Shown piece by piece: positions 26,762-35,486 of a stretch of 64,000 nt of DNA. The position numbers and the translations under genes were made by a program. The notes below the pieces were generated by a model. The model made no database searches and had not been told where the DNA came from. It worked only from the letters and a program-made list of their open reading frames with translations. Origin of the DNA: Clostridiales bacterium (GTDB lineage: Bacteria > Bacillota > Clostridia > Peptostreptococcales > Anaerovoracaceae); the NCBI GenBank assembly GCA_012513435.1, contig JAAZCE010000002.1, positions 1 through 64,000 of the forward strand. The letters are read 5' to 3'. Numbering within the stretch: the stretch's first letter is position 1; each line of letters starts with the position of its first letter.

Positions 26762-27337
26762 ATGTCGAACATAATCAAATCACCCACACATTTATCCATG
26801 TATATCCTAAAGGAGTATATTGAGCCAGGCGATATCCTCATAGACGCTACCTGCGGCAACGGTAAAGATACCCTTTATCTTGCCATGCTCAAACCCTCCA
26901 AGCTATACGCCTTTGATATTCAGGAAGAAGCCATAGATACAACTAGGAAGCTTCTCATGTCCCAAGGGTATGCCGGCAAGCTTGAGGACGGAACCATCAG
27001 CCTGCTTCAAACATCTCACATCAATATCCCTTTCTACGTCAAAAGGGGCATTAAAGCCATAGTATTCAATTTGGGATACAGACCCGGCGGCGATAAAAGC
27101 ATTACAACCTCTGCCGAGAACACCGTCAAGGCCGTCAAATTCTGCCTCAATCTCCTGCAAAACGACGGAATTATCTGCATCACCATGTACAGTGGCCATC
27201 AGGAAGGTACAGTCGAAAAGGACCTTTTGCTGACTTACACAAAAGGCCTAGACCCGACTCTCTATCATGTGGCCTATTTCAATATGCTCAATCAGCCCAA
27301 CCACCCGCCGGAAATCCTCTTTATAACAAAAAAGTAA
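26762..27337 (+). CDS. Class I SAM-dependent methyltransferase, putative rRNA methylase (YtqB-like)
   Basis: 191 residues with the Rossmann SAM-binding motif DATCGNGKDTLYLA (about 27-40), an acidic residue at the end of the second strand (AFDIQEEA) and the family segment FNLGYRPGGDKSITT. This is the PF06962 group annotated as rRNA methylase in Bacillus (YtqB); the RNA target is not established. It has its own promoter at 26679 and a terminator at 27332, so it is monocistronic. Confidence 0.82.
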   Translation: MSNIIKSPTHLSMYILKEYIEPGDILIDATCGNGKDTLYLAMLKPSKLYAFDIQEEAIDTTRKLLMSQGYAGKLEDGTISLLQTSHINIPFYVKRGIKAIVFNLGYRPGGDKSITTSAENTVKAVKFCLNLLQNDGIICITMYSGHQEGTVEKDLLLTYTKGLDPTLYHVAYFNMLNQPNHPPEILFITKK

Positions 27338-27362
27338 CCCCTATGGTATAGAAGGGTTACTT
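27332..27362 (+). terminator. Terminator of the rRNA-methylase-like gene
   Basis: Perfect nine-base stem AAGTAACCC / GGGTTACTT with a 13-base loop, overlapping the stop codon region. The T tract is weak. Confidence 0.55.
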
Positions 27363-27366
27363 ATAC

Positions 27367-27398
27367 TAAAAAACGCCGGGTGAACTCACTCGGCGTTT
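27367..27398 (-). terminator. Terminator of the arginine deiminase/CYTH operon
   Basis: Minus strand: AACGCCG, an inner GTGA-type pairing, CGGCGTT, then TTTTT. It directly follows the CYTH gene stop. Confidence 0.75.
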
Positions 27399-27402
27399 CA
27401 CA

Positions 27403-28020
27403 TCATCTGTTATCTTTTATGAGCTTGATACCTCTTGCATACTTACTTCTTTCCTCGGTTTCAAGGGAGTACTTTTTACTCAGCTTTTCACCCAGGGACA
27501 CCAGCTTGTCCGCCTCTCCGGAAAAGAGTTCAATCTCAACCTCCGATATTGGCTCGTTACCGTACTGGGTCAATATATCTCCCTGGTCTATAGACAATTC
27601 AAACAAACCGTCTCCCGTATCAAGTCGCAGGCGTTTCCTTGTAAACTTCATTTCAAGAACACAGGTCAGTTTTCTATCACCTAAAATCTCCACGACTTGT
27701 CGTCCGATTTCGCTCTCAGAAAATACTTCAGGCTTGGAATCATCATTTTCAACAGGTACGTTTATTTCTTCTCTTGTGTGAAGCGCTCCCTCACTATGCC
27801 CCTTCCATTTGAGAGTAGCCACCCATTTCCCGCCTTCTTTTCTGATGCGATATGCTATTTCTTCCTTAGCCAAATCGCAGTTTTCAGTGTCAAAATATTT
27901 GGCATCAAGGCACAACTCTTCCCGTGAATTTCTTTCCTCCAGCTGTGAAAAAAGCTTATTATTCCAAATTTCTTCTGCGATTTTATCCGTTGGTATGTTG
28001 TATTTCAGTTCGATTTCCAT
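27403..28020 (-). CDS. CYTH domain protein (inorganic triphosphatase family)
   Basis: 205 residues starting MEIELKY, the ExExK signature of the CYTH/triphosphate tunnel fold, with later conserved charged strands (YFDTENCDL, AYRIRKEGGKWVATLKWKG, EVEIELFSG). Such proteins hydrolyse triphosphate or thiamine triphosphate in a metal-dependent way. It lies 60 bases after arcC on the same strand and may be read through from it. The region before the ATG has only a weak ribosome binding site (AGAGA). Confidence 0.82.
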   Translation of the reverse strand: MEIELKYNIPTDKIAEEIWNNKLFSQLEERNSREELCLDAKYFDTENCDLAKEEIAYRIRKEGGKWVATLKWKGHSEGALHTREEINVPVENDDSKPEVFSESEIGRQVVEILGDRKLTCVLEMKFTRKRLRLDTGDGLFELSIDQGDILTQYGNEPISEVEIELFSGEADKLVSLGEKLSKKYSLETEERSKYARGIKLIKDNR

Positions 28021-28081
28021 TCTCTGATAATATCATCATCTTCTATTTTAGGCAAGAGAATTCTTCCAAAGCCTTATTTCA

Positions 28082-29029
28082 TCAGTTAAAAGTGATAACC
28101 GTTCCAGTCTTTCCTTCAAGGGCTTCTACCGCTTTATCTAGTGAAGTTATTATAGCCTTCTTGTCAGGATACCTTCTGACAAACTTCATGGCAGCCGCTA
28201 CCTTAGGAAGCATGCTTCCCGGCGGGAAGTGGCCTTCTTCAACGTATTTCGCGGCATCTGCAAGGGAAAGATTATTAAGGGCTTCCTGATTCGGCTTATT
28301 AAAATTGATGGCGACCTTCTCCACCTCTGTGAGTATCATTAAAACATCCGCATCCATATCCTCAGCCAGAAGCTCTGCAGCATAGTCCTTGTCAATAACT
28401 GCCGCAACACCTTCAAGGTGCCCGTCAGGCTTTTCGATAACAGGTATCCCGCCGCCGCCACAGGTAATGACGATGGAATGATCCCAAAGCTGTTTAACAG
28501 CTTCGATTTCCACTATTCTCTTAGGCAGAGGAGATGCAACAACACGTCTCCAGCCTCTTCCTGCATCTTCCTTCATGATATAGTGCTTCTCTTCCTCTAG
28601 GGCTTTAGCCTCTTCCTCAGTGTAAAAAGAACCGATAGGCTTGGTAGGGTTCTTAAATGCAGGGTCCCTTTTGTCTACGATTACCTGAGTTGCAACAGTA
28701 ACCACAGGAATGTTCCTATTGCTCTTGTTGAGAGCGTATTTCAGACACTGCTGAATGTGATAACCAATATAACCTTGGGACATTGCTCCGCACACATCAA
28801 ATGGCATGGGAGGCGTAACATCCTTGGCTGCCTCGGATGCCATTACAATGCGTCCCACCTGTGGGCCGTTGCCATGGACAACTGCAATTTCATATCCTCT
28901 TCCGCTGATTTCAGCAATATGCTCACATGTCTTCTTTACTACCTTAAGCTGCGCATCAGATGTTGCCTCACCTTTACCAGACTGAAGGGCATTACCGCCT
29001 AAAGCAATTACAATTTTTTCAGCGCACAT
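28082..29029 (-). CDS. arcC: Carbamate kinase
   Basis: 315 residues of the amino-acid kinase fold: KIVIALGGNALQ at the N-terminus, VVHGNGPQVG, and GGGGIPV in the middle. It transfers phosphate from carbamoyl phosphate to ADP, giving ATP, CO2 and NH3: the energy-yielding last step of the arginine deiminase pathway. Third gene of the OTC-arcA-arcC operon. Confidence 0.95.
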   Translation of the reverse strand: MCAEKIVIALGGNALQSGKGEATSDAQLKVVKKTCEHIAEISGRGYEIAVVHGNGPQVGRIVMASEAAKDVTPPMPFDVCGAMSQGYIGYHIQQCLKYALNKSNRNIPVVTVATQVIVDKRDPAFKNPTKPIGSFYTEEEAKALEEEKHYIMKEDAGRGWRRVVASPLPKRIVEIEAVKQLWDHSIVITCGGGGIPVIEKPDGHLEGVAAVIDKDYAAELLAEDMDADVLMILTEVEKVAINFNKPNQEALNNLSLADAAKYVEEGHFPPGSMLPKVAAAMKFVRRYPDKKAIITSLDKAVEALEGKTGTVITFN

Positions 29030-29056
29030 TATTCATCTCTCCTTAAAATAATATAT

Positions 29057-30274
29057 TTACAGGTCGTCTCTGTTTATAGGACAGCTCATACATCTGGGGC
29101 CTCCTCTGCCTCTGGATAATTCCGAGCTTGGTATGGTAAGAACCTTGATTCCCTTCTTATCCAGCAAATCGTTAGTAACATAATTCCTCTCATAAGTCAC
29201 TACCGTTCCCGGAGCGATTGCCAAAGTGTTGGAGCCATCGTTCCACTGCTCTCTTTGAGCTGCCTGTACATCATTTCCGCCACACCTTATCAAATCCACT
29301 GAAGGCAGCCCCAGTTCGGCCTTAAGAATATTTTCCAGGCTGTCCTGCATGCTTGAGAAGTGAGCGCTTCCTTCTTTATCCAATGTGATTTCAAAGAGCT
29401 GCAATGGTCCTTCGATTTCAGGATGTATAGTGAACTTGTCGTAATCCACCATAGTGAACACCGTATCAAGATGCATGAAAGCTCTGCATTTAGGAATATC
29501 AAATACTAATATCTTCTTAAAGGTTGAATTCTTCAAAATCTTCTTGGCGAATTCCTCTATTCCCGCAACCGTAGTTCTCTGAGAAAGACCAATGGCTACT
29601 ATATCCTTGGAAAGCACCAGAATATCGCCGCCCTCCATGGAATATGCCGAATCGTAGTCGTACCAAAGGTTGCTTCCATCAGGAGCAAAATCCTTATTGT
29701 ACTTGAACATATACTGTAGAAGCAGAACTTCTCTTCTTCTTGCAGCTGTGCTCATGTGGTGAACCGTCATTCCGTCTCCGACGCACGCACCCTGGTCCCT
29801 CGTAAAATAAAGGTTAGGCATAGGATCCGTATAGTATGGATACCCTGAAGCAATATAGTCTGCAAGGGAGTTTGACTTTACATTAAGCTCACTCTTCTTC
29901 ACGCCTGATATAACCTTTTCAACCATATCCTTTACGGTCATCTGACTAAGATACTCTTCCAAAGCTTCTCTTACAGCCTGTGAGTATATGTTGCTTTCGT
30001 CTACGAATTTTCTGATAAACTCTCTTCTTACGCTCTTATCCTTTAGTGCCTTAACCGTTTCATCAACGTAGTAACCCACTTCAATGTCATTTTCTCTGAG
30101 TAGGTCAGCAAACCTGTCGTGCTCCTGCTGCGCAACCTTAAGATACGGGATATCATCAAACAACAATCTTTCAAAGTTGTCCGGCACCAGTCCCTCGATT
30201 TCTCCACCGATTCTGTGTAACAATACTTTATTAAGCTTTCCTATTTCTGAGTAGTTATTAATTCCGGGTTTCAT
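29057..30274 (-). CDS. arcA: Arginine deiminase
   Basis: 405 residues of the guanidino-group-modifying fold. Visible are N-terminal NNYSEIGKLNKVLLHRIGGE, the MEGGDILVLS strand, the His region (MHLDTVFTMVD) and the catalytic Cys in GRGGPRCMSCPINRDDL at the C-terminus. It converts arginine to citrulline and ammonia. Second gene of the operon. No arginine/ornithine antiporter (arcD) is adjacent. Confidence 0.96.
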   Translation of the reverse strand: MKPGINNYSEIGKLNKVLLHRIGGEIEGLVPDNFERLLFDDIPYLKVAQQEHDRFADLLRENDIEVGYYVDETVKALKDKSVRREFIRKFVDESNIYSQAVREALEEYLSQMTVKDMVEKVISGVKKSELNVKSNSLADYIASGYPYYTDPMPNLYFTRDQGACVGDGMTVHHMSTAARRREVLLLQYMFKYNKDFAPDGSNLWYDYDSAYSMEGGDILVLSKDIVAIGLSQRTTVAGIEEFAKKILKNSTFKKILVFDIPKCRAFMHLDTVFTMVDYDKFTIHPEIEGPLQLFEITLDKEGSAHFSSMQDSLENILKAELGLPSVDLIRCGGNDVQAAQREQWNDGSNTLAIAPGTVVTYERNYVTNDLLDKKGIKVLTIPSSELSRGRGGPRCMSCPINRDDL

Positions 30275-30316
30275 AACAACCTTCCTTTCTTTTCTCAGAT
30301 ATACCTCTATTATATG

Positions 30317-31312
30317 TTACGCAATAGTTGATACTATAACAGCCTTTATCGTATGCATCCTGTTCTCAGCTTCATCAAATACCTTGGAATGTCTGCTTCT
30401 GAATACCTCATCTGTAACCTCGCGTATATCGTAGCCCAGCTCCTTCTGTTCCTTAGCCATTGTAGTTTCAAAATCATGGAAGGATGGCAGGCAATGTAGG
30501 AAGATAACGTCTTCATTTCCCGTTGCTTCCATCATTTCTTTAGTTACTCTGTATGGTGTCAACATTCTCACTCTTTCAGGAATTTGGTCCTCCTCTCCCA
30601 TAGAAGCCCAAATGTCGGTGTAAAGAACGTCTGCACCCTTAAGGCATGAAGCATCCGAGCTTACTTCTATTACAGCTCCCGTATGCTTGGCGAACTCTCT
30701 TGCTCCCTTAAGAACATCGGCATCCACCTGGTCTGCCAGCTCCTTAGGTCCATAGGCAACAAAGTGCATTCCCATCTTGGCACAACCGTACATCCATGCA
30801 TATGCCATATTGTTTCTTACATCTCCGCAGAACACTACCTTTACTTTGCTGAGAGGCTTGTCAACATGCTCTTCGATGGTGAGAAGGTCAGCCAGTATCT
30901 GAGTAGGATGGTCAATATCAGTCAGTCCGTTCCATATAGGAACTCCCGCGTATTTTGCCAGGTCTTCAACTACCTGCTGCTTGTATCCTCTGTATTCTAT
31001 ACCGTCATAAAATCTTCCTAGGACCTTGGCAGTATCCTCCAGGCTCTCCTTTTTACCCATTTGTGAGCTCTTGCTGTCTAAGAATGTGACATGTGCGCCT
31101 TCATCCAGACATGCGGTTTCAAATGCACATCTAGTTCTCGTAGATGTCTTTTCAAAAAGCAGGCAAACATTCTTGCCCTTTAAAACTTCGTTATGAATTC
31201 CGGCTCTCTTCTTTGCTTTCAAATCGTGAGCCAGATCCAACATATACCTTATTTCCTCCGGTGTAAAATCCATCAATGTCAAAAAACTTCTTCCCTTTAA
31301 ATTCACAGCCAT
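30317..31312 (-). CDS. argF: Ornithine carbamoyltransferase (catabolic context)
   Basis: 331 residues with the carbamoyl-phosphate motif STRTRCAFE, the HPTQ motif (DHPTQILADL) and the ornithine-binding HCLPSFHD. In this operon it cleaves citrulline phosphorolytically to ornithine and carbamoyl phosphate, which arcC uses. Transcription order is OTC-arcA-arcC, with OTC first. AAAGGAG precedes the ATG. The name arcB would equally fit. Confidence 0.94.
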   Translation of the reverse strand: MAVNLKGRSFLTLMDFTPEEIRYMLDLAHDLKAKKRAGIHNEVLKGKNVCLLFEKTSTRTRCAFETACLDEGAHVTFLDSKSSQMGKKESLEDTAKVLGRFYDGIEYRGYKQQVVEDLAKYAGVPIWNGLTDIDHPTQILADLLTIEEHVDKPLSKVKVVFCGDVRNNMAYAWMYGCAKMGMHFVAYGPKELADQVDADVLKGAREFAKHTGAVIEVSSDASCLKGADVLYTDIWASMGEEDQIPERVRMLTPYRVTKEMMEATGNEDVIFLHCLPSFHDFETTMAKEQKELGYDIREVTDEVFRSRHSKVFDEAENRMHTIKAVIVSTIA

Positions 31313-31387
31313 TTTCTTATCTCCTTTATGTTTATTAATTAAATAAAAGGTTCTCTTAGCAAAATCATACTACATTAGAAAATTTTG

Positions 31388-32878
31388 CTAAAGTACCAGT
31401 TGTTTACTTTTTTTATGTACCAGTTCCTGGGTCCTTCTCATTGCGATTTCCAATTTCTCCATGCCCTCTTTTATTTCTTCTTTCGTAGGGTAGGAATAAT
31501 TCAGCCTTATATAATTGTTCCCCAAGGATTTCTTGGTGTAGAACGCATTACCGGGAATAAAGGCAACTCCCTCCTTCTGCGCCTCCGCAAGAAGGCTTTT
31601 GCCCTCCATTCCGTCAGGAAGCTTTATCCAGAAGTATACACCGCCTGCAGGCAAAGCATACTCGATTGCAAAGTTTTTCCTCAGCCTCCTCAGGTACCGG
31701 TTCATAAGGTTCTGCTTTTCCCCGCACACCTTCCTGAAGGCATCCAGCCTCTCCATAAAAAGGCCACTTCTCATGTATTCCAGCATGAGCATCTGCGGGG
31801 CCCAGTCCAATGTTACCAGCCTTGCAGAAACCAGCTTGCTAAGCTTGCTTGCCACTTCCCGGTCGGTTATGACGAAGGAAATCCCAACTCCCGGAATCAT
31901 TGTCAGAGAAAAGGAATACATATACAAGATATTGTTCCCCGTATCCATTGATTTTATAGAAGGAATTGCCTTGGTTCTGTAATAAAGCTCAGAGCCCTCA
32001 TCCTCTTCTATGATAGGTATCCTGTATTTGTAGGACAGCTCAAGAAGCCTCTTCCTTCTTTCCAGGGACAGCAGGACGCCCGTAGGATTGTTAAAGCTGG
32101 AATCCACGTAGATGAACCGGGGCCTTTCCCTTTCCAGAAGAGCTTCAAGATTGTGGCATACCATTCCTTCCCCATCCATAGGCACTGTTATAACCTCTCC
32201 CCCTGCTAGCTGTACAGTCCTGTATACATCCGGAGACATTATGTCGGGGACCACTACCTTGTCACCCGGAGACAGCATGAGGGTCAGTAAAAAATCAAGA
32301 GCCTGATTGTTTTCCGAAAATATCTGTATGTTGCCGGGTTTTGTGATAATGCCCTTTCTCGACATGAAATCCGCTATTTCCCCTCTCAGGTCCTTATCTC
32401 CCTGATAAGGTGTGTAAAAGTATGGCTTGTTGTTTTTTTTCTTCAGTATCCTTCCAAAGGCGGCCGCGATTTCTGCCGTAGAATAGGGTTCTCTCGCCGC
32501 AACACCTCCTGCGAAGGAAATCAGATGTGCTTCATAGGATTTGCTGAACAGGTCGTCAAAATCGCTTTCAAAGCTGTCGTACTCCTCCTTGACGAGAGCC
32601 TCCCAGTTCACCGGCTTCCTTACCTTCTGGCAGGGGAGGCTTCCATAGCTTACACGGTAAGATATACCCTGATGTGAAGATATGAGTCCCTCATCTCTTA
32701 ATTCGCTGTACGCTCTTATTACCGTGTTCCTATGTATGCCCAGGTCCTTAGCAAGGCCTCTCTCCGAAGGAAGAGGGTATCCATCCACCAAAGTACCCTT
32801 GAATATCATATCCTTTACCTGTCCATAAATTTGCAAATAGAGGGGTGTTTTATCATTTTTATTAATGACTATCTTCAT
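31388..32878 (-). CDS. MocR-type GntR regulator with aminotransferase domain lacking the PLP lysine
   Basis: About 496 residues: an N-terminal GntR winged helix (PLYLQIYGQVKDMIFKG, LPSERGLAKDLGIHRNTVIRAYSEL) and a fold-type I aminotransferase domain with FNNPTG and the EED region. Where MocR proteins have the PLP-binding SFSK, the sequence reads MYSFSLTMIPGVG: Leu325 (codon CTG at 31906-31904) replaces lysine. A covalent internal aldimine is therefore impossible. It may bind PLP or an amino acid non-covalently, or have lost cofactor dependence. It is transcribed just upstream of the arginine deiminase operon on the same strand and may control it. The second of two adjacent ATGs (32878) best fits GGAG. 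Confidence 0.85.
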   Translation of the reverse strand: MKIVINKNDKTPLYLQIYGQVKDMIFKGTLVDGYPLPSERGLAKDLGIHRNTVIRAYSELRDEGLISSHQGISYRVSYGSLPCQKVRKPVNWEALVKEEYDSFESDFDDLFSKSYEAHLISFAGGVAAREPYSTAEIAAAFGRILKKKNNKPYFYTPYQGDKDLRGEIADFMSRKGIITKPGNIQIFSENNQALDFLLTLMLSPGDKVVVPDIMSPDVYRTVQLAGGEVITVPMDGEGMVCHNLEALLERERPRFIYVDSSFNNPTGVLLSLERRKRLLELSYKYRIPIIEEDEGSELYYRTKAIPSIKSMDTGNNILYMYSFSLTMIPGVGISFVITDREVASKLSKLVSARLVTLDWAPQMLMLEYMRSGLFMERLDAFRKVCGEKQNLMNRYLRRLRKNFAIEYALPAGGVYFWIKLPDGMEGKSLLAEAQKEGVAFIPGNAFYTKKSLGNNYIRLNYSYPTKEEIKEGMEKLEIAMRRTQELVHKKSKQLVL

Positions 32879-34002
32879 CATTTTTCTCCGTGAAACTGAT
32901 AGTAGCACACTTCCAGTCTGCCGTTATAGAGTTTTCTCCTCCTGTTTGCCTTCCTTCTCATGACCTTATCTTCCACTTCCTTATCAGTAGTTATTATGAA
33001 CAGTGACCAATCGGGATTACTACCACAGAAGCCTTTGAGGGCCGTGTATATTATCTCTATTTCCGCTTCGTCTCCTATTCTTTCACCATATGGAGGATTC
33101 GTAATGATTATTCCCCTTTCTCCCACAGGCTTAAGGTCTCTTACATCGGCCTTTGTGAACTGGATACAGTCATCCACCCCCGCTTCCTGTGAATTTCTCA
33201 CCGCGGCTCCTACAGCCTTTCTGCTTTTATCGCAGCCCAATATCTTAAGTTCCTTGTCATGGTCTATCTCATCCAAGGCCTTCTGCCTCTCCTGAGCCCA
33301 GACTTCCTCGTCTATCAGCTCCCATTTTTCCGATACAAAGCTTCTCTTTATTCCCGGAGCCATGTTTCGGCCTATCATGGCCGCCTCTATGGGTATTGTT
33401 CCCGAACCACAGCATGGATCCACAAGTATACGTTCGTCACGCCAGAAGGAAAGCTGTAACAATGCAGCGGCAAGGGTTTCTTTTATCGGCGCCGGAACAT
33501 CTTCAATTCTGTATCCTCGCTTGTGGAGCCCTGCTCCCGTAGTATCCACCGTCAAGGTCACCCTGTCCTTCAATATAGTAGTCTTCACAGTGTATTCGGC
33601 ACCTGTTTCCTTGAAGATATCAACTGAATAATACTCCTTCAGCTTTTCCACTATGGCCTTCTTCACGATGCTCTGACAAGCCGGAACGCTGTGGAGCTTG
33701 GATTTTACCGAAGTGCCCGTCACAGTAAACTTTCCGTCGAGAGGAATAAGCTGCTCCCATGGCAGCGCCCTTGTCTGCTGAAAAAGCTCTTCAAACTCCT
33801 TTGCGCTGAATTCTGCTATCTTAAGCAGAACTCTGTCTGCAGACCTGAGCCACAGATTGGACCTTACGATAGCCCGTTCATCTCCCATATATGTCACTTT
33901 GCCGTCTTCTGTCTTTATTACCTTGTATCCCAGATTCTCTATTTCTCTTCTTACTACGGCTTCCAGTCCGAATGTTGCTGTTGCTATTAACTCTAATTTC
34001 AT
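32878..34002 (-). CDS. THUMP-domain class I SAM RNA methyltransferase (RlmL N-terminal domain/YpsC-like)
   Basis: 374 residues: N-terminal ferredoxin-like and THUMP domains (about 1-160), then a methyltransferase domain with DPCCGSGTIPIEAAMIGRN and catalytic NPPYGERIG. Homologues methylate guanosine at N2 in 23S rRNA. Its stop overlaps the following regulator gene (ATGATG at 32881), and its start overlaps the mreB stop by four bases, so mreB, this gene and the MocR gene form one unit. Confidence 0.9.
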   Translation of the reverse strand: MKLELIATATFGLEAVVRREIENLGYKVIKTEDGKVTYMGDERAIVRSNLWLRSADRVLLKIAEFSAKEFEELFQQTRALPWEQLIPLDGKFTVTGTSVKSKLHSVPACQSIVKKAIVEKLKEYYSVDIFKETGAEYTVKTTILKDRVTLTVDTTGAGLHKRGYRIEDVPAPIKETLAAALLQLSFWRDERILVDPCCGSGTIPIEAAMIGRNMAPGIKRSFVSEKWELIDEEVWAQERQKALDEIDHDKELKILGCDKSRKAVGAAVRNSQEAGVDDCIQFTKADVRDLKPVGERGIIITNPPYGERIGDEAEIEIIYTALKGFCGSNPDWSLFIITTDKEVEDKVMRRKANRRRKLYNGRLEVCYYQFHGEK

Positions 34003-35021
34003 ATATACGTTTCTCTCCTGTTTAAACTGTTTCTGCTTATTATATCGATATATTTCAACGACTCACCCGTACCCTTTGCTACACAGCAGTCTGCATCTCC
34101 GGCTACGAAGGTCTTTATTCCTGTCTTTTCTTCTATTCTCCTGTCTATTCCTCTAAGGTACGCCCCACCGCCTGTTATGGCGATGCCGTATTCACCTACA
34201 TCTGCGGCAAGCTCCGGCGGAGTGCTTTCCAATACGCTGTGAACCGCCTCACAGATAATATCCAAAGGCTCCTCCAGTGCCTCCAGTATCTCTTCACTTG
34301 TCACTTCGATGTTGGCTGGAAGACCTGTTACAAGGTCCCTTCCCTTGCAAAGGGTATTGAGCATTTCATTTAAAGGATATGCAACGCCTATTTCCCGTTT
34401 TAGCTTTTCAGCCATCCTTTCTCCGATGAAAATGTTGTACTTTTTACGCATGTACTTTATTATAGCATCGTCGAACTTGTCTCCTGCAATTTTTACGGAG
34501 GCGCTGGTCACTATGCCGCCCAGAGAAATAACGGCTATATCGGTCGTTCCCCCGCCTATATCTATTACCATTATGCCTTCGGGACCCGTTATATCTATTC
34601 CTGCACCTATGGCCGCCGCCACCGGCTCCTCTATGAGATATACGGCTCTGCCTCCCGCTTGGAGTGCGGCCTCCTTAACGGCTCTCTTTTCCACTTCCGT
34701 AACGCCACTTGGAACGCATACCACTAGCTTAGGCTTAAAAAATTTGCTACCGCCGCATGTTTTGGAAATGAAATACTGTAGCATCTTTTCCGTCACATCG
34801 TAGTCCGAGATAACGCCCTCTCTAAGAGGTCTTACGGCCACAATGTTTCCCGGCGTACGGCCTATCATCCTCTTGGCATCTCCGCCCACAGCCAAAATCT
34901 CATTGGTGTCCTTATTAATAGCCACCACTGACGGTTCGTGAAGGACTATTCCCTTGCCCTCAACATATATCAGAACATTAGCCGTCCCCAGGTCGATACC
35001 TACGTCTTCCGTAAAGCTCAT
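33999..35021 (-). CDS. mreB: Rod-shape-determining actin homologue MreB/Mbl
   Basis: 340 residues of the MreB family: phosphate-1 VGIDLGTANVLIYVEGKGI, phosphate-2 VIDIGGGTTDIAVIS, and adenosine motif GIAITGGGAYLRG. It forms membrane-associated filaments guiding lateral cell-wall synthesis. The open frame extends 74 codons upstream, but that part is not MreB-like; the ATG at 35021 has AAAGGA nine bases before it. In Bacillus, mbl follows spoIIID. Here spoIIID lies beside it but divergently, so this is probably the Mbl-type paralogue. Confidence 0.93.
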   Translation of the reverse strand: MSFTEDVGIDLGTANVLIYVEGKGIVLHEPSVVAINKDTNEILAVGGDAKRMIGRTPGNIVAVRPLREGVISDYDVTEKMLQYFISKTCGGSKFFKPKLVVCVPSGVTEVEKRAVKEAALQAGGRAVYLIEEPVAAAIGAGIDITGPEGIMVIDIGGGTTDIAVISLGGIVTSASVKIAGDKFDDAIIKYMRKKYNIFIGERMAEKLKREIGVAYPLNEMLNTLCKGRDLVTGLPANIEVTSEEILEALEEPLDIICEAVHSVLESTPPELAADVGEYGIAITGGGAYLRGIDRRIEEKTGIKTFVAGDADCCVAKGTGESLKYIDIISRNSLNRRETYI

Positions 35022-35101
35022 AATATTTATTCCTTTCATTCTATCAGTTATTTCATAGTTTTGCCAGACAGAATAAAATTTACTCTGAAAATCTAAAGTA
35101 A

Positions 35102-35130
35102 GTATATTATTTGTAAAAATCACATATATT
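35102..35130 (+). promoter_or_regulatory. Probable sigma-E promoter of spoIIID
   Basis: GTATATT (35102-35108), a 14-base spacer and CATATATT (35123-35130) fit the mother-cell sigma-E pattern KMATATT-N14-CATACAMT with two or three mismatches. It lies 50 bases before the spoIIID ATG, and sigma-E control is established for spoIIID in Bacillus. Confidence 0.5.
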
Positions 35131-35179
35131 GTCTTAGCTGTTAAAGCTAATAAACAATGAGGTGGTGAACTGTCAGAGC

Positions 35180-35431
35180 ATGAAGGATTATATAGAGGAG
35201 CGAGTATTGGAACTTGCCCATTATATCGTTGAGACCGGCGCAACGGTAAGAAGTGCAGCCGCCAAGTTTCGAGTATCCAAGTCTACCGTACATAAGGATA
35301 TTACGGAACGACTTCAGGAAATAAATAGCAGTCTGGCCGCTGAAGTCAAGGAAGTTCTGGAAAACAACAAGGCTGAGCGTCACATAAGGGGCGGCCTGGC
35401 AACTAAGGAAAAATATCTTTACAAAAAATAA
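35180..35431 (+). CDS. spoIIID: Sporulation transcriptional regulator SpoIIID
   Basis: 83 residues. The helix-turn-helix TVRSAAAKFRVSKSTVHKDITERL (about 22-45) and the basic end HIRGGLATKEKYLYKK are diagnostic of SpoIIID, a mother-cell regulator between the sigma-E and sigma-K phases. The frame is open to a GTG at 35162, but family N-termini start at MKDYIEER (ATG 35180); GAGGTGGTGA lies about 11 bases upstream. Monocistronic, with a terminator behind it. Confidence 0.93.
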   Translation: MKDYIEERVLELAHYIVETGATVRSAAAKFRVSKSTVHKDITERLQEINSSLAAEVKEVLENNKAERHIRGGLATKEKYLYKK

Positions 35432-35443
35432 ATCCAAATTAAT

Positions 35444-35468
35444 AAGGCTGCAAAACGCAGCCCTTTTA
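35444..35468 (+). terminator. Bidirectional terminator between spoIIID and the HutD-fusion gene
   Basis: GGCTGC, loop AAAAC, GCAGCC, followed by CTTTTATT on the plus strand. On the minus strand it lies just after the convergent gene at 35487. Confidence 0.75.
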
Positions 35469-35486
35469 TTGTTGTGCCTCTATTAA

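Noticed and set aside
35022-35243. Long N-terminal extension of MreB (74 codons)
   Set aside because: The extension is not MreB-like, and a good ribosome binding site precedes ATG 35021.
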